NCBI RefSeq assembly: GCF_028606985.1
Contig: NZ_CP117416.1
Coordinates: 1,712,001 to 1,776,000 of the forward strand
From: Paenibacillus kyungheensis
GTDB lineage: Bacteria; Bacillota; Bacilli; Paenibacillales; Paenibacillaceae
DNA: 64,000 nucleotides
Direction of reading: 5' to 3'
Under the pieces are notes generated by a model, which made no database searches, was not told where the DNA came from, and saw nothing but the letters and a program-made list of their open reading frames with translations. This document shows, piece by piece, positions 43,086 to 52,296 of the stretch. Position numbers and translations under genes: made by a program. Position 1 is the first letter of the stretch. Each line of letters begins with the position of its first letter.

Positions 43086-44518
43086 TGAGTCAATCTACTC
43101 GCCGCGTAGTTGTTATTGGCGCAGGGATGACTGGACTCAGTGCCGCTTACTACATGCGCAAATTTTTGCAAGAAGCAGAAATTACTGCACAGATCACGAT
43201 TGTAGATCAAGATGATCATATTGGTGGAAAAGTTAACACATTACAACGTGATGGTTTTGTAATCGAACGCGGGCCGGATTCTTTTCTTGCTCGCAAAACA
43301 GCGATGGTGGATCTAGCAACAGAACTTGGAATGGAAGATGAATTGGTTACCACGAATCCTGATGCCAAAAAAACGTATATTTTGCATGATGGTCAATTGC
43401 ATCCGATGCCTTCCGGTCTGGTACTTGGTATTCCTACAGAATTAAGATCATTTATGGAAAGTGATCTATTGTCGATGGATGGCAAAATTCGTGCATTGGA
43501 TGATTTTCTATTACCTGCCAAAATGGATGGCAAAGACGAATCGTTAGGTGACTTTATCGAACGTCGTCTGGGAAAAGAAGTATTGGAAAATGTAACCGAG
43601 CCATTGCTTGCAGGCATTTATGCTGGAGATACACGCAAGTTAAGTCTGCAAGCTACTTTCCCGCAATTTGGTGTCGTGGAACGTGAATATGGTAGCTTGA
43701 TCAAAGGAATGAATACAGGGAGTAAGCCTGTAGAAACGCACACAGGTACAAAGAAAAGTGCATTTCTAACGTTCCGCAATGGATTACAAAGTCTGATTAA
43801 TCGTCTTGGTGAATCATTATCTACAGCAGATCTACGTCTGAATACAGGTGTACAATCGATTCAGCCTCAAGCAGATGGTACGTATATTGTGTTATTAAGT
43901 GATGGACAAGAAGTTGTTGCCGATCATGTGATTGTCACTGTACAGACATTTGCCGCTTCCAAATTGTTGAAGCCGCTGGTAGATACCAAAGCGTTAGAGA
44001 TGATCAATTATGTATCTGTAGCCAATGTCGTTATGGCATTTGATCGCAAAGATATTGAGACAGAATATGATGGTTCTGGCTTCCTTGTACCGCGTAAAGA
44101 AGGTCGCACGATTACAGCATGTACATGGACATCCACTAAATGGCTTCATACCAGTCCAGATGATCGTGTACTGATGCGTTTCTATGTAGGACGTTCTGGT
44201 GATGAGCAAGTTGTTGATGAAACGGATGAACAGATTACAGCGAAAGTGCTACATGATATGCGCGAATTGATGGGTATTGATGCACAGCCATTATTTACCG
44301 AGATTACACGACTTCATCATTCGATGCCTCAATATCCAGTAGGGCATATGGATAATATTGCGATGCTACGTGCTCAATTAGCAGCACAATATCCAGGCGT
44401 ATTAGCACTTGGAGCAGGATACGATGGTGTAGGACTACCTGACTGTATTCGTACAGCCAAAGAAATGGCGATAAAAGAAGCAGAACGAGTGACTTCATTT
44501 TCTAATAGTCATTCGTAA
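43085..44518 (+). CDS. hemY: Coproporphyrinogen III oxidase (HemY/CgoX type)
   Basis: A 477-residue FAD-dependent oxidase. The N-terminal dinucleotide-binding motif is VVIGAGMTGLSAAYYM, followed by IGGKVNTLQRDGFVIERGPDSFLARK. The C-terminal ALGAGYDGVGLPDCIRTAKE closes the FAD site. In Gram-positive bacteria it oxidises coproporphyrinogen III to coproporphyrin III, the substrate of the neighbouring HemH. The pathway also needs a HemQ/ChdC decarboxylase, which is not in this window. It ends before a large terminator. Confidence 0.93.
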   Translation: MSQSTRRVVVIGAGMTGLSAAYYMRKFLQEAEITAQITIVDQDDHIGGKVNTLQRDGFVIERGPDSFLARKTAMVDLATELGMEDELVTTNPDAKKTYILHDGQLHPMPSGLVLGIPTELRSFMESDLLSMDGKIRALDDFLLPAKMDGKDESLGDFIERRLGKEVLENVTEPLLAGIYAGDTRKLSLQATFPQFGVVEREYGSLIKGMNTGSKPVETHTGTKKSAFLTFRNGLQSLINRLGESLSTADLRLNTGVQSIQPQADGTYIVLLSDGQEVVADHVIVTVQTFAASKLLKPLVDTKALEMINYVSVANVVMAFDRKDIETEYDGSGFLVPRKEGRTITACTWTSTKWLHTSPDDRVLMRFYVGRSGDEQVVDETDEQITAKVLHDMRELMGIDAQPLFTEITRLHHSMPQYPVGHMDNIAMLRAQLAAQYPGVLALGAGYDGVGLPDCIRTAKEMAIKEAERVTSFSNSHS

Positions 44519-44539
44519 TAATCATATAGCTGTATAAGC

Positions 44540-44640
44540 AACCTTCTGTTGTGCAAAGTCTTTTGAACACATCTATCCGTCGTATATTTTATACACTTGG
44601 ATGGATGTGTCATAGAGATCAAACACAACAGAAGGTTTTC
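44540..44640. terminator. Long terminator structure after hemY
   Basis: AACCTTCTGTTGTG and CACAACAGAAGGTT form a perfect 14-base stem enclosing an inner hairpin (ACACATCTATCC/GGATGGATGTGT) and are followed by TTCTTG. Confidence 0.8.
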
Positions 44641-44660
44641 TTGTATAGAGAGGTCAGCTT

Positions 44661-44688
44661 TTGCCGAACAACTATAACCTGTTATAAT
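44661..44688 (+). promoter_or_regulatory. Likely promoter of the CapA-like gene
   Basis: TTGCCG (44661-44666) and TATAAT (44683-44688) are 16 bases apart, about 100 bases before the start codon. Confidence 0.55.
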
Positions 44689-44786
44689 AGACAAAGTGTA
44701 AAATGCTACAAATGGTCTGTATGATTCGATATAGTCAAAAAGACATTTGGTATAGTAAACTATTTTATGCTTTAAAGGAGTTCGTT

Positions 44787-46295
44787 ATGTACACAACAAG
44801 GTCTCAACAATCTCGTCAGCGTCAGCAAGCAAAAAAACAGCGTCAAAAACGGATCCGTTATTGGATCATGTTTAACACTGTGCTGGTTCTGTCTATTGTT
44901 GCGCTTGGCGGTTATTACTGGCTTCATATCAAGCCACAGGAAGTACAGCAAGCTTCGAGTGTTCAGACAGATAATACATTAGATCCGGCAAATAGATCAG
45001 ATCAAGATGTACCTGATCCTGCTATAGAAAACAATGATTCTTCAGAGCTATCAGATCATGAAAATGACAATGAGAATGATCTTTCACTTTCTAAGACAGA
45101 AGGAGATGTAGAGCATCTAGATCAGACGTCAACTGATGATCAAGAAGCACAACCTTCTGATTTGGAGCAAAGTGCAGAAGAAACAGACTCGCAATCATCG
45201 GATACACCATCTAATGAATCTACAGCAACCGATAAAGCGCCAGAACAGACAACAACATCGGATTCATCTACTAATACGCCAGCACCTTCTGAATCATCTT
45301 CAGATTCGTCCAACAAAGCACTTCAGCCTGCTACTAACACAACACCATCCGGTCAGACGGTGACGCTTAATTTTGGCGGAGATGTGATGTTTTCAGGAAA
45401 AGTCGGTGAAAAGTTAGCGAAAGCAGGATATGATTATCCATATCAATATGTTAAAGGTTCGTTTACTTCGGATGATCTAACAGTGGTGAATCTAGAAACG
45501 CCTGTGACTGATTCAAATACAACGGCCGCTGACAAAACATATGCTTTTAAATCATCGCCTCAAGCGCTTCCACATATGGCGCAAGCAGGTATTGACGCAG
45601 TAAATTTAGCAAACAATCATATTTTGGATCAAGGCATTACAGGATTAACCGATACGATTACTCAACTGGATCAAAGTGGGATTGCTTATGTAGGAGCTGG
45701 CAAAGACAGTGCTCGTGCGTACCAACCGGTTTATTTTGATCGTAAAGGAATTAAAATTGCTCTTTTGGGATTTAGTCGAGTCATTCCAGAAACCAGTTGG
45801 AATGCTGGTAAGAATCAAGCAGGTGTAGCGACAGCTTATGATGCAACAGCTGCGCAGGCAGCTATTCGCGAAGCCAAAAGCAAAGCCGATCTTGTCGTTG
45901 TCGTCGCTCACTGGGGCATCGAACGTTCAGATACTCTTGCAGATCATCAAAGTGATCTAGCACATACATTTGTCGATGCAGGAGCTGATCTTGTTATTGG
46001 CGGTCATCCGCATGTGTTACAAGGGCTAGAGCATTACAAAGGAAAATGGATTGCTTACAGTACAGGCAATTTTATTTTTACCCGTTCATTGGTGGAGAAG
46101 ACATGGGATACCGGTGTATTTCAAGCCAAATGTACAGTAAACGGTGATTGCAGTATGCAGGTGATTCCATATACCGCAGAGTTAGGTCAACCTGTACCTA
46201 TGACATCAGACAAAGCACAAGCATTACTCAAACGATTACAAACACTATCCAGTAGTATTGCATTTGATACCAAAGGAAATGCTATCGCTAGTTAA
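44787..46295 (+). CDS. CapA/PgsA-family membrane-anchored metallophosphatase-like protein
   Basis: A 502-residue protein with a basic cytoplasmic N-terminus (RQRQQAKKQRQKR), one transmembrane segment (about 28-48), a roughly 140-residue disordered linker rich in Ser, Asp, Glu and Thr, and a C-terminal extracellular CapA domain (about 192-500). The domain has FGGDVMFSGKVG, VVNLETPVTD, VNLANNHILDQG, VVVAHWGIE and VIGGHPHVLQGLE, the calcineurin-like metal motifs. Relatives take part in poly-gamma-glutamate capsule export, but no other pgs/cap gene is here, so the role is open. The start at 44787 follows AAAGGAG. Confidence 0.85.
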   Translation: MYTTRSQQSRQRQQAKKQRQKRIRYWIMFNTVLVLSIVALGGYYWLHIKPQEVQQASSVQTDNTLDPANRSDQDVPDPAIENNDSSELSDHENDNENDLSLSKTEGDVEHLDQTSTDDQEAQPSDLEQSAEETDSQSSDTPSNESTATDKAPEQTTTSDSSTNTPAPSESSSDSSNKALQPATNTTPSGQTVTLNFGGDVMFSGKVGEKLAKAGYDYPYQYVKGSFTSDDLTVVNLETPVTDSNTTAADKTYAFKSSPQALPHMAQAGIDAVNLANNHILDQGITGLTDTITQLDQSGIAYVGAGKDSARAYQPVYFDRKGIKIALLGFSRVIPETSWNAGKNQAGVATAYDATAAQAAIREAKSKADLVVVVAHWGIERSDTLADHQSDLAHTFVDAGADLVIGGHPHVLQGLEHYKGKWIAYSTGNFIFTRSLVEKTWDTGVFQAKCTVNGDCSMQVIPYTAELGQPVPMTSDKAQALLKRLQTLSSSIAFDTKGNAIAS

Positions 46296-46341
46296 TCTCA
46301 TGTATTCATCATATATTATTGATCACAGAGGAGAATGTACA

Positions 46342-46965
46342 ATGACTGCTATTCAAAACGTATATTGTGTAGGTCGTAATTATCGTCTTCATGCTGAAGA
46401 ATTAGGGAATGAAGTACCGACTGAACCGATGATTTTTATGAAACCTTCTCATGCAGCTGTACCTCTAGAACAGGCTGAATTGGTATTACCCAAAGACAAA
46501 GGTGAAATTCATTATGAAGCCGAGTTAGTAATTCGAATTGGATGCAATTATGAACCTGGTCTTTCAGTAGAACAAATGGTAGATGGATTAGCACTTGGAA
46601 TCGATTTTACATTGCGTGATGTACAAAGTGTACTCAAGAAAAAAGGACATCCATGGACAGCAGCGAAAGGATTCAAAAACTCTGCACCATTGACTGCTTT
46701 TGTTCCTTTCCCGGATGCCGCTACATGGGCTGAACAACCTTTTGCTTTGCTCAAAAACGATCAACAAGTTCAGCTAGGATACACACGCAATATGATCTTT
46801 TCCCTTGAAACGATTATTGCTCATATCGGAGACAATTATGGACTTGCAGCCGGCGATATTATTTTTACAGGTACGCCTGAAGGTGTAGGCCCTGTAGCAA
46901 CTGGCGATACATTTGAATTAATCTATGCAGGCGCTTCTGTAGGTAAGTGCCGGATCGCTGAATAA
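46342..46965 (+). CDS. Fumarylacetoacetate hydrolase-family protein
   Basis: A 207-residue FAH-fold enzyme. VYCVGRNYRLHAEELG opens the protein, the metal ligands fall in IHYEAELVIRIG and LGIDFTLRDVQ, and GDIIFTGTPEGVGPV is the C-terminal signature. The family cleaves or decarboxylates acylpyruvates and related beta-diketo acids, including oxaloacetate. The start at 46342 follows GAGGAG. Its stop overlaps the start of the DUF92 gene (TAATG). The substrate cannot be set from context. Confidence 0.88.
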   Translation: MTAIQNVYCVGRNYRLHAEELGNEVPTEPMIFMKPSHAAVPLEQAELVLPKDKGEIHYEAELVIRIGCNYEPGLSVEQMVDGLALGIDFTLRDVQSVLKKKGHPWTAAKGFKNSAPLTAFVPFPDAATWAEQPFALLKNDQQVQLGYTRNMIFSLETIIAHIGDNYGLAAGDIIFTGTPEGVGPVATGDTFELIYAGASVGKCRIAE

Positions 46966-47801
46966 TGTTAGATTGGTTGATTGGTGCAGTATGCGCCGGA
47001 TTAATCGCTGCACTTGCGTATAAAAAGCAGTGGTTATCCGGTTCGGGTGCCTATGCGGCAGCTATTATGGGTACCATTTATTATGGAGCAGGGAATCTAT
47101 TATGGTTTGGCTTGCTTATTTTATTTTTTATCAGTGGTAGTCTGCTGTCCAAAATGAAAGGCGAACGCAAACGTAAATTAGAACAAGATTATGCCAAAAC
47201 GTCACGTCGTGATGCAGGGCAAGTATTTGCTAACGGTGGATTGGGTATGATTCTGTGCCTGGGTCATGCTGTGATACCTCATCCAGCATGGATATATGCT
47301 TTTGTAGGCGTGATGGCGACTGTTACAGCAGATACATGGGCGACTGAATGGGGAAGCCTTAGTCGCAAGCCTCCGCGCTCTGTATTGAATGGTCGTGTAT
47401 TAGAACCAGGAGCTTCAGGCGGGGTATCGGTTCGTGGTACAGTCGCAGCCGCAATAGGGGCATTGATGATCGGTCTAGCGGCATGGGCATTTTCGTTATG
47501 GTCAGGTGCATCTATAGAATCAAGCAGTGTTGGAGCTAAAGATGGTATACTTACTATTGGTCTATTGCCACTTGTTGGATTGATTGGCGGATTAGCTGGT
47601 TGTTTTGCCGATTCATTTTTAGGAGCAACCGTACAAGTCATGTATCAATGCGAGGTCTGCGGCAAAGTCGTAGAAACCAAAGTACACTGTAATCGTCCAA
47701 CATCCTACTTACGTGGCTGGTCATGGATGACTAATGATATTGTGAATGGGCTTAGCTCTATTATCGGTGGAGTGGTAGCATTGATATTTTTATGGGTATA
47801 G
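46965..47801 (+). CDS. DUF92 (TMEM19/VTE6-like) membrane protein
   Basis: A 278-residue protein with about six to seven hydrophobic segments. Family motifs are SGAYAAAIMGTIYYGAGN, RDAGQVFANGG, TADTWATEWGSLSRKPPRSV and GCFADSFLGATVQ. Plant VTE6 in this family phosphorylates phytyl phosphate, so an isoprenyl-phosphate kinase role is possible. The cytoplasmic CEVCGKVVETKVHC segment contains a cysteine pair. It is translationally coupled to the FAH-family gene and followed after 12 bases by a TetR gene. Confidence 0.85.
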   Translation: MLDWLIGAVCAGLIAALAYKKQWLSGSGAYAAAIMGTIYYGAGNLLWFGLLILFFISGSLLSKMKGERKRKLEQDYAKTSRRDAGQVFANGGLGMILCLGHAVIPHPAWIYAFVGVMATVTADTWATEWGSLSRKPPRSVLNGRVLEPGASGGVSVRGTVAAAIGALMIGLAAWAFSLWSGASIESSSVGAKDGILTIGLLPLVGLIGGLAGCFADSFLGATVQVMYQCEVCGKVVETKVHCNRPTSYLRGWSWMTNDIVNGLSSIIGGVVALIFLWV

Positions 47802-47813
47802 GAGAGTGGGCTA

Positions 47814-48437
47814 ATGAGCAGCACCACAGGTGAAAAGTTAGAATTGATTTTGGATGCTGCTTACGATCTTTTTGGTTCCAATGGATTTTATGAGACCAAA
47901 ATTTCAGATATCGCACACCAGGCGGGAATAGCGAAAGGCACTGTATATTTATATTTTAAAAGCAAAGAAGAACTATTTATGGCAGTTACTCGTCGAGATT
48001 GCGAACATTTTCTCGGCGGTTTAGATACTAATTTGCAAAATTGTAGTACGATGGCAGAACGCTTACTGGTCATTGCTAAGCATCATTCGATGTATTATTT
48101 TGAACGCAAACATCGTACCAAGTTATTTTTCCGTACGCCCAACAATGATCCTGAACTTATGGATTATATGAAGCAGTTTATGTTGCGTTATATGCAAGCT
48201 GTAGAGAAAGTACTCACAGAAGGTGGCGTATCTCAGCCTGTATGGTGTGCAGAATCCTATATTGGAATGCTGGATCGCATACGTATGGATATTTTATTCA
48301 ACCCTGAATTTCCGATAGAACAACTTCATGAACGGACAGATTTTGTAGCACGTTTGTTTTTAGAAGGATGTAATCATTCGGGAGATCATCAGGATCAAAT
48401 AGACCGGGACAATTCCCAAGAAGGTGAGTCACAATGA
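47814..48437 (+). CDS. TetR-family regulator
   Basis: A 207-residue regulator with the N-terminal TetR HTH (ILDAAYDLFGSNGFYETKIS, then DIAHQAGIAKGTVYLYFKSKEELF). The rest is a helical ligand and dimer domain. GGAGAG precedes the start. Its stop overlaps the ABC-F start (ATGA), so the two are co-expressed. A regulator coupled in this way may control its own transcript in response to a drug or metabolite, which is inference. Confidence 0.88.
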   Translation: MSSTTGEKLELILDAAYDLFGSNGFYETKISDIAHQAGIAKGTVYLYFKSKEELFMAVTRRDCEHFLGGLDTNLQNCSTMAERLLVIAKHHSMYYFERKHRTKLFFRTPNNDPELMDYMKQFMLRYMQAVEKVLTEGGVSQPVWCAESYIGMLDRIRMDILFNPEFPIEQLHERTDFVARLFLEGCNHSGDHQDQIDRDNSQEGESQ

Positions 48438-50374
48438 ATATTATGACAGTGGAGTCAATCTCCAAAAGTTACGGCGAAAAAGTATTGTTTGAAAATGCTT
48501 CATTTGGGATGGAAGATCAAGATAAAATCGGAATCGTCGGAGTCAATGGAACAGGGAAATCGACTTTTCTTAAAGTGATTGCAGGCATGGAAAGTACAGA
48601 AAGTGGACGTGTGACATTAAATAATGGATTGCGTATTCGTTATCTAGCACAGAATCCACCTTATGATCCAGAAGCAACCGTGTTACGTCAGGTATTTGAT
48701 GGTGGCGGAGAAGAACTTCAAATTGTCGGTGCATACATGAATGTACTGGAACAATTAGAGACTCATCCCGAAGACGAAGCTGTATTAGAGCAATTGATTC
48801 ATTTGAATCAAGAATTGGAACGTCTGGATGCATGGTCACTTGAAAGTGAAGCCAAAAATATTTTGTCCAAATTAGGCATTCATCATTATGATGCTCTAAT
48901 GGGTACACTATCCGGTGGTCAACGTAAACGGGTAGCGCTAGCGTCTGCACTTATTCAACCCTCTGATCTATTAATTTTAGATGAGCCTACCAACCATATT
49001 GATCATGATTCGATTACATGGTTAGAACAATTTTTGCAAAAGCGTCGTGGCGCTTTACTAATGATCACCCATGATCGCTACTTCCTAGATCGTGTTGCAA
49101 ATGTCATGATCGAACTGGATCATGGTAGTCTGTATCGTTATGAAGCCAACTATTCACGTTTTCTTGAACTCAAAGCAGAGCGTGAAGAACGAGAAGCAGC
49201 ATCAGAAGACAAACGTCAAAATCTATTACGTCGTGAATTAGCATGGATCAGACGTGGAGCCAAAGCACGTACAACCAAACAACAAGCACGTATTAACCGT
49301 TTTGAACAATTGAAAAATGATGGACCTGGTCGTCGTGATGAAGCGATGGATATGTCAGCCATTTCATCTCGTCTTGGTAAGCAAATTGTAGAGTTGGATC
49401 ATGTTTCTTTAACACTTGGTGGCAAAGAACTCATTCACGATCTGACGTATCATGCAGTTCCAGGAGATCGTATCGGAATTGTAGGACCTAATGGACGTGG
49501 TAAATCGACATTACTCAATCTGGTATCCGGTCGTCTGGTTGCTAGTGAAGGTAATGTGGTTACAGGTCAGACTGTTAAATTTGGCTATTTCACGCAGGAA
49601 CATCAAGAAATGGATGAATCGATGCGTGTGATCGAATATATCAAAGATGTAGCAGAAGTAGTCGAAACCGCAGATGGTAGCAAAATTTCTGCTTCACAAA
49701 TGCTAGAGCGCTTTTTATTTACACCAGCAGCACAATGGACACCGATCTCCAAATTATCGGGTGGCGAAAAGCGTAGACTGTATTTGCTACGTGTATTGAT
49801 GGGTGCACCTAACGTATTGTTACTGGATGAGCCTACCAATGATCTGGATATCACTACATTAACCGTTCTGGAACAGTATCTTGATGAGTTCCCTGGCGTT
49901 GTGTTCTCGGTCTCACATGATCGCTACTTCCTAGATCGTACGTGTGATCGCATCTTTGCTTTTGAAGGTGAAGGTCAAGTTAGTATTCATGCAGGGAATT
50001 ACAGTGATTATGAAGAGCGAATCGCTGATCTTGCCAAAAGTGCTAAAGCAGCTAGTACACCAGTCGTAGCACCCAAAGCAGTAGAACCTGTAAAAGAAAA
50101 AGCACCTGCGCCAGACAAAAACGCTTGGCGGAATAAATTAAAATTCTCATACAAAGAGCAATTAGAATATGAAAAAATTGATGATGATATTGCAGCAACA
50201 GAGCAGAAGCTAGTCGATCTTACAAATGATATGGAGAAAGCGTTCAGTGACTCTGTAAGACTGCAAGAGCTGATGGCTGAGCAGACAGCAACTGAGAAGC
50301 ATCTAGAGCATCTTATGGAACGCTGGACGTATCTAACCGAACTGGCTGAAAAGATAGCACAAAGTCAGAACTAA
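48434..50374 (+). CDS. ABC-F family ATPase (Uup-like)
   Basis: A 646-residue soluble protein with two ABC domains and no membrane part. The first has Walker A GVNGTGKST, signature LSGGQRKRVALA and Walker B LLILDEPTNHID; the second has GPNGRGKST, LSGGEKRRLYLL and VLLLDEPTNDLD. The linker between them is charged (RREEREAAS-like). The C-terminal coiled coil (about 560-640) is typical of Uup. ABC-F proteins act on the ribosome E site; some give antibiotic protection, others help stalled translation. The C-terminal domain favours the housekeeping Uup type. Confidence 0.9.
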   Translation: MNIMTVESISKSYGEKVLFENASFGMEDQDKIGIVGVNGTGKSTFLKVIAGMESTESGRVTLNNGLRIRYLAQNPPYDPEATVLRQVFDGGGEELQIVGAYMNVLEQLETHPEDEAVLEQLIHLNQELERLDAWSLESEAKNILSKLGIHHYDALMGTLSGGQRKRVALASALIQPSDLLILDEPTNHIDHDSITWLEQFLQKRRGALLMITHDRYFLDRVANVMIELDHGSLYRYEANYSRFLELKAEREEREAASEDKRQNLLRRELAWIRRGAKARTTKQQARINRFEQLKNDGPGRRDEAMDMSAISSRLGKQIVELDHVSLTLGGKELIHDLTYHAVPGDRIGIVGPNGRGKSTLLNLVSGRLVASEGNVVTGQTVKFGYFTQEHQEMDESMRVIEYIKDVAEVVETADGSKISASQMLERFLFTPAAQWTPISKLSGGEKRRLYLLRVLMGAPNVLLLDEPTNDLDITTLTVLEQYLDEFPGVVFSVSHDRYFLDRTCDRIFAFEGEGQVSIHAGNYSDYEERIADLAKSAKAASTPVVAPKAVEPVKEKAPAPDKNAWRNKLKFSYKEQLEYEKIDDDIAATEQKLVDLTNDMEKAFSDSVRLQELMAEQTATEKHLEHLMERWTYLTELAEKIAQSQN

Positions 50375-50440
50375 ATTAGATTCGATTTGCAACGACTGTT
50401 ATTGTACAAGCATCTTAGTAGGATATCAGCAGTATATATC

Positions 50441-50487
50441 AAAAAACCTTCTTTCTCGTCAGAAATGATAAGAAAGAAGGTTTTTTG
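50441..50487. terminator. Bidirectional terminator between the ABC-F and M42 peptidase genes
   Basis: AAAAAACCTTCTTTCT and AGAAAGAAGGTTTTTT pair around a 14-base loop. Confidence 0.9.
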
Positions 50488-50514
50488 TTAATTCACAAGG
50501 GATGCACCCTATGT

Positions 50515-51555
50515 TTATTTAGCAGTAATATAAGCACCTAGCAACTTGGCTGTATTGATAACAGCATCGGTATGAGTACGTTCCATAGAGTGGGAAGCAT
50601 GTACACCAGGCCCGATTAAGGCTGCACGAATATTATTACCAGCACGTAGAGCAGCAGAAGCATCTGAACCATAGTGAGGATATACATCGATCGCATAAGC
50701 AATATTTCCTGCTTGAGCCAATTCAATTAATTTGCCTGTCATTTCATAATCATAAGGACCGGAAGAATCTTTTGCACAGATAGATACATCTGTTTCTTTA
50801 CAACTGAGATCATCACCAATACAACCCATATCTACAGCGATCATTTCATGAATTCCTTCAGGAATATAAGCTGTACCATGTCCTACTTCTTCATAATTGG
50901 AAATAAGAAATTGAGTGCGATACTGTGGTTTCCATTTCTGGGTGTATTGTGATTCTAAAAGTGCAAACAATGCAGCAACACTTGCTTTATCATCCAAATG
51001 ACGGGACTTGATATAACCGCTTGATGTGACGACAGGACGTGCATCAAATGAAATATAATCTCCAACTTCTATACCAAGCTGTTGGACATCTTCTTTGGAA
51101 TCTACCAATTCATCAATTCGAACTTCCATATTTTCTTCTTCACGTTTGAGTCCGCGAGCTTCATCATATACGTGAACAGAAGGTTGAATAGACAAAATAG
51201 TCCCTGTATACGTTTTGCCACTACGTGTATGAATCGTGCAGTATTCATTTTCAATACTGTTCATACTGAATCCACCTAGAATTGTAAATCGGATCGTTCC
51301 TTGTGGCTTAATGGCACGTACCATCGCACCTAGTGTATCAACATGTGCGCTTAAAGCAATCGTTTTGGAATCATCCTGACCGTCTAATGTCAAAATCAGA
51401 CCGCCTTTTTGATTGTATTCTGTAGTTACACCAAATTTGCCTGCTTCTTCTGCAATCCGCTTGATAATATCGTGAGTGAATCCTGTAGGACTAGCAGTAG
51501 ATAATAATTCTGTAAGCAAAGAGATCGTATAATCTTGATTGATCGTTATCGTCAT
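50515..51555 (-). CDS. M42-family metalloaminopeptidase
   Basis: A 346-residue cytoplasmic peptidase with a two-metal site: LSAHVDTLGAMV, KSRHLDDKASVAAL, the catalytic NYEEVGHG and VDMGCIG, and a C-terminal histidine in GVHASHSMERTH. The family forms large dodecameric shells that trim peptides from the N-terminus; glutamyl aminopeptidase and YsdC-type enzymes belong here. AAAGGAG precedes the start. It stands alone between terminators. Confidence 0.9.
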   Translation of the reverse strand: MTITINQDYTISLLTELLSTASPTGFTHDIIKRIAEEAGKFGVTTEYNQKGGLILTLDGQDDSKTIALSAHVDTLGAMVRAIKPQGTIRFTILGGFSMNSIENEYCTIHTRSGKTYTGTILSIQPSVHVYDEARGLKREEENMEVRIDELVDSKEDVQQLGIEVGDYISFDARPVVTSSGYIKSRHLDDKASVAALFALLESQYTQKWKPQYRTQFLISNYEEVGHGTAYIPEGIHEMIAVDMGCIGDDLSCKETDVSICAKDSSGPYDYEMTGKLIELAQAGNIAYAIDVYPHYGSDASAALRAGNNIRAALIGPGVHASHSMERTHTDAVINTAKLLGAYITAK

Positions 51556-51694
51556 AATAAAAGGTCTCCTTTATAATAAATCCAATTTTAACAATATCCA
51601 GTGACTACAATAACATGCTACTGATGAACGGAGATAGATTCATATTCTGTTTTGACAAATAGGATATCCATCATGGATTCAAAAAATAACCAAC

Positions 51695-51750
51695 AAAAAA
51701 ACCACTTATCTGTTGACTGAAATCAGACAACAAAAGATAAGTGGTTTTTC
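51695..51750. terminator. Intrinsic terminator after the LapA-like gene
   Basis: AAAAACCACTTATCT and AGATAAGTGGTTTTT pair with an inner GTTGTCTGA-type stem; T runs lie on both sides. Confidence 0.85.
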
Positions 51751-51792
51751 ATCTTGATCAGCAAGTAATTACATGTAGCTTTTCAGCATGAA

Positions 51793-52143
51793 TTACTTAC
51801 GGTTAGAAAAAGAAGTTGCAGTCGTATCATTATCAGTATACATCGGTTTAAGCGGATCATTGTCTACAGATGATGTAGTCAAAGGAGTCGTAGCAGCTGG
51901 AACCTGAGCTAACTCTGCTTTCAGTTGTTTGATCTCACGCTGTAAACGGTACTGACGATAGATACCATAAAATCCTACAATTAGACCACCTAACAAAGCG
52001 CATCCAATAATCAAAAGAATTAAAGGTACTTGTACTACATTGAAATAAAGATTGACCTGTACTGGATTCACGTTAATTACGGCAAACACCGCGGTAATCA
52101 GTGCAAATATCAAACCTAAAATAAGCATCCATTGCATTTTCAA
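51793..52143 (-). CDS. LapA/DUF1049-like membrane protein
   Basis: A 116-residue protein starting at TTG 52143, which lies 9 bases after AGGGGG; an ATG two codons later is the alternative, and the frame open to 52161 covers the binding site. Two transmembrane segments (about 4-26 and 38-62) surround the conserved INVNPVQVNLYF loop, followed by a coiled coil (RQYRLQREIKQLKAELAQV) and a Ser/Thr/Asp-rich tail. E. coli LapA acts in envelope lipid control with LapB; in Firmicutes the role is unknown. Confidence 0.8.
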   Translation of the reverse strand: MKMQWMLILGLIFALITAVFAVINVNPVQVNLYFNVVQVPLILLIIGCALLGGLIVGFYGIYRQYRLQREIKQLKAELAQVPAATTPLTTSSVDNDPLKPMYTDNDTTATSFSNRK

Positions 52144-52296
52144 AATAAATAACCCCCTCAAATTAGCATAAGGTCAAATCTTTCCTTATCTAATCTATAA
52201 AACGCAAACAGTCCTATTGTAAACATGTCTTTACAAGTATTGGGCGAATATTGGAGGAAATGCAAGGTCTGGGTGTGATTCACCGATGTTCAATAC

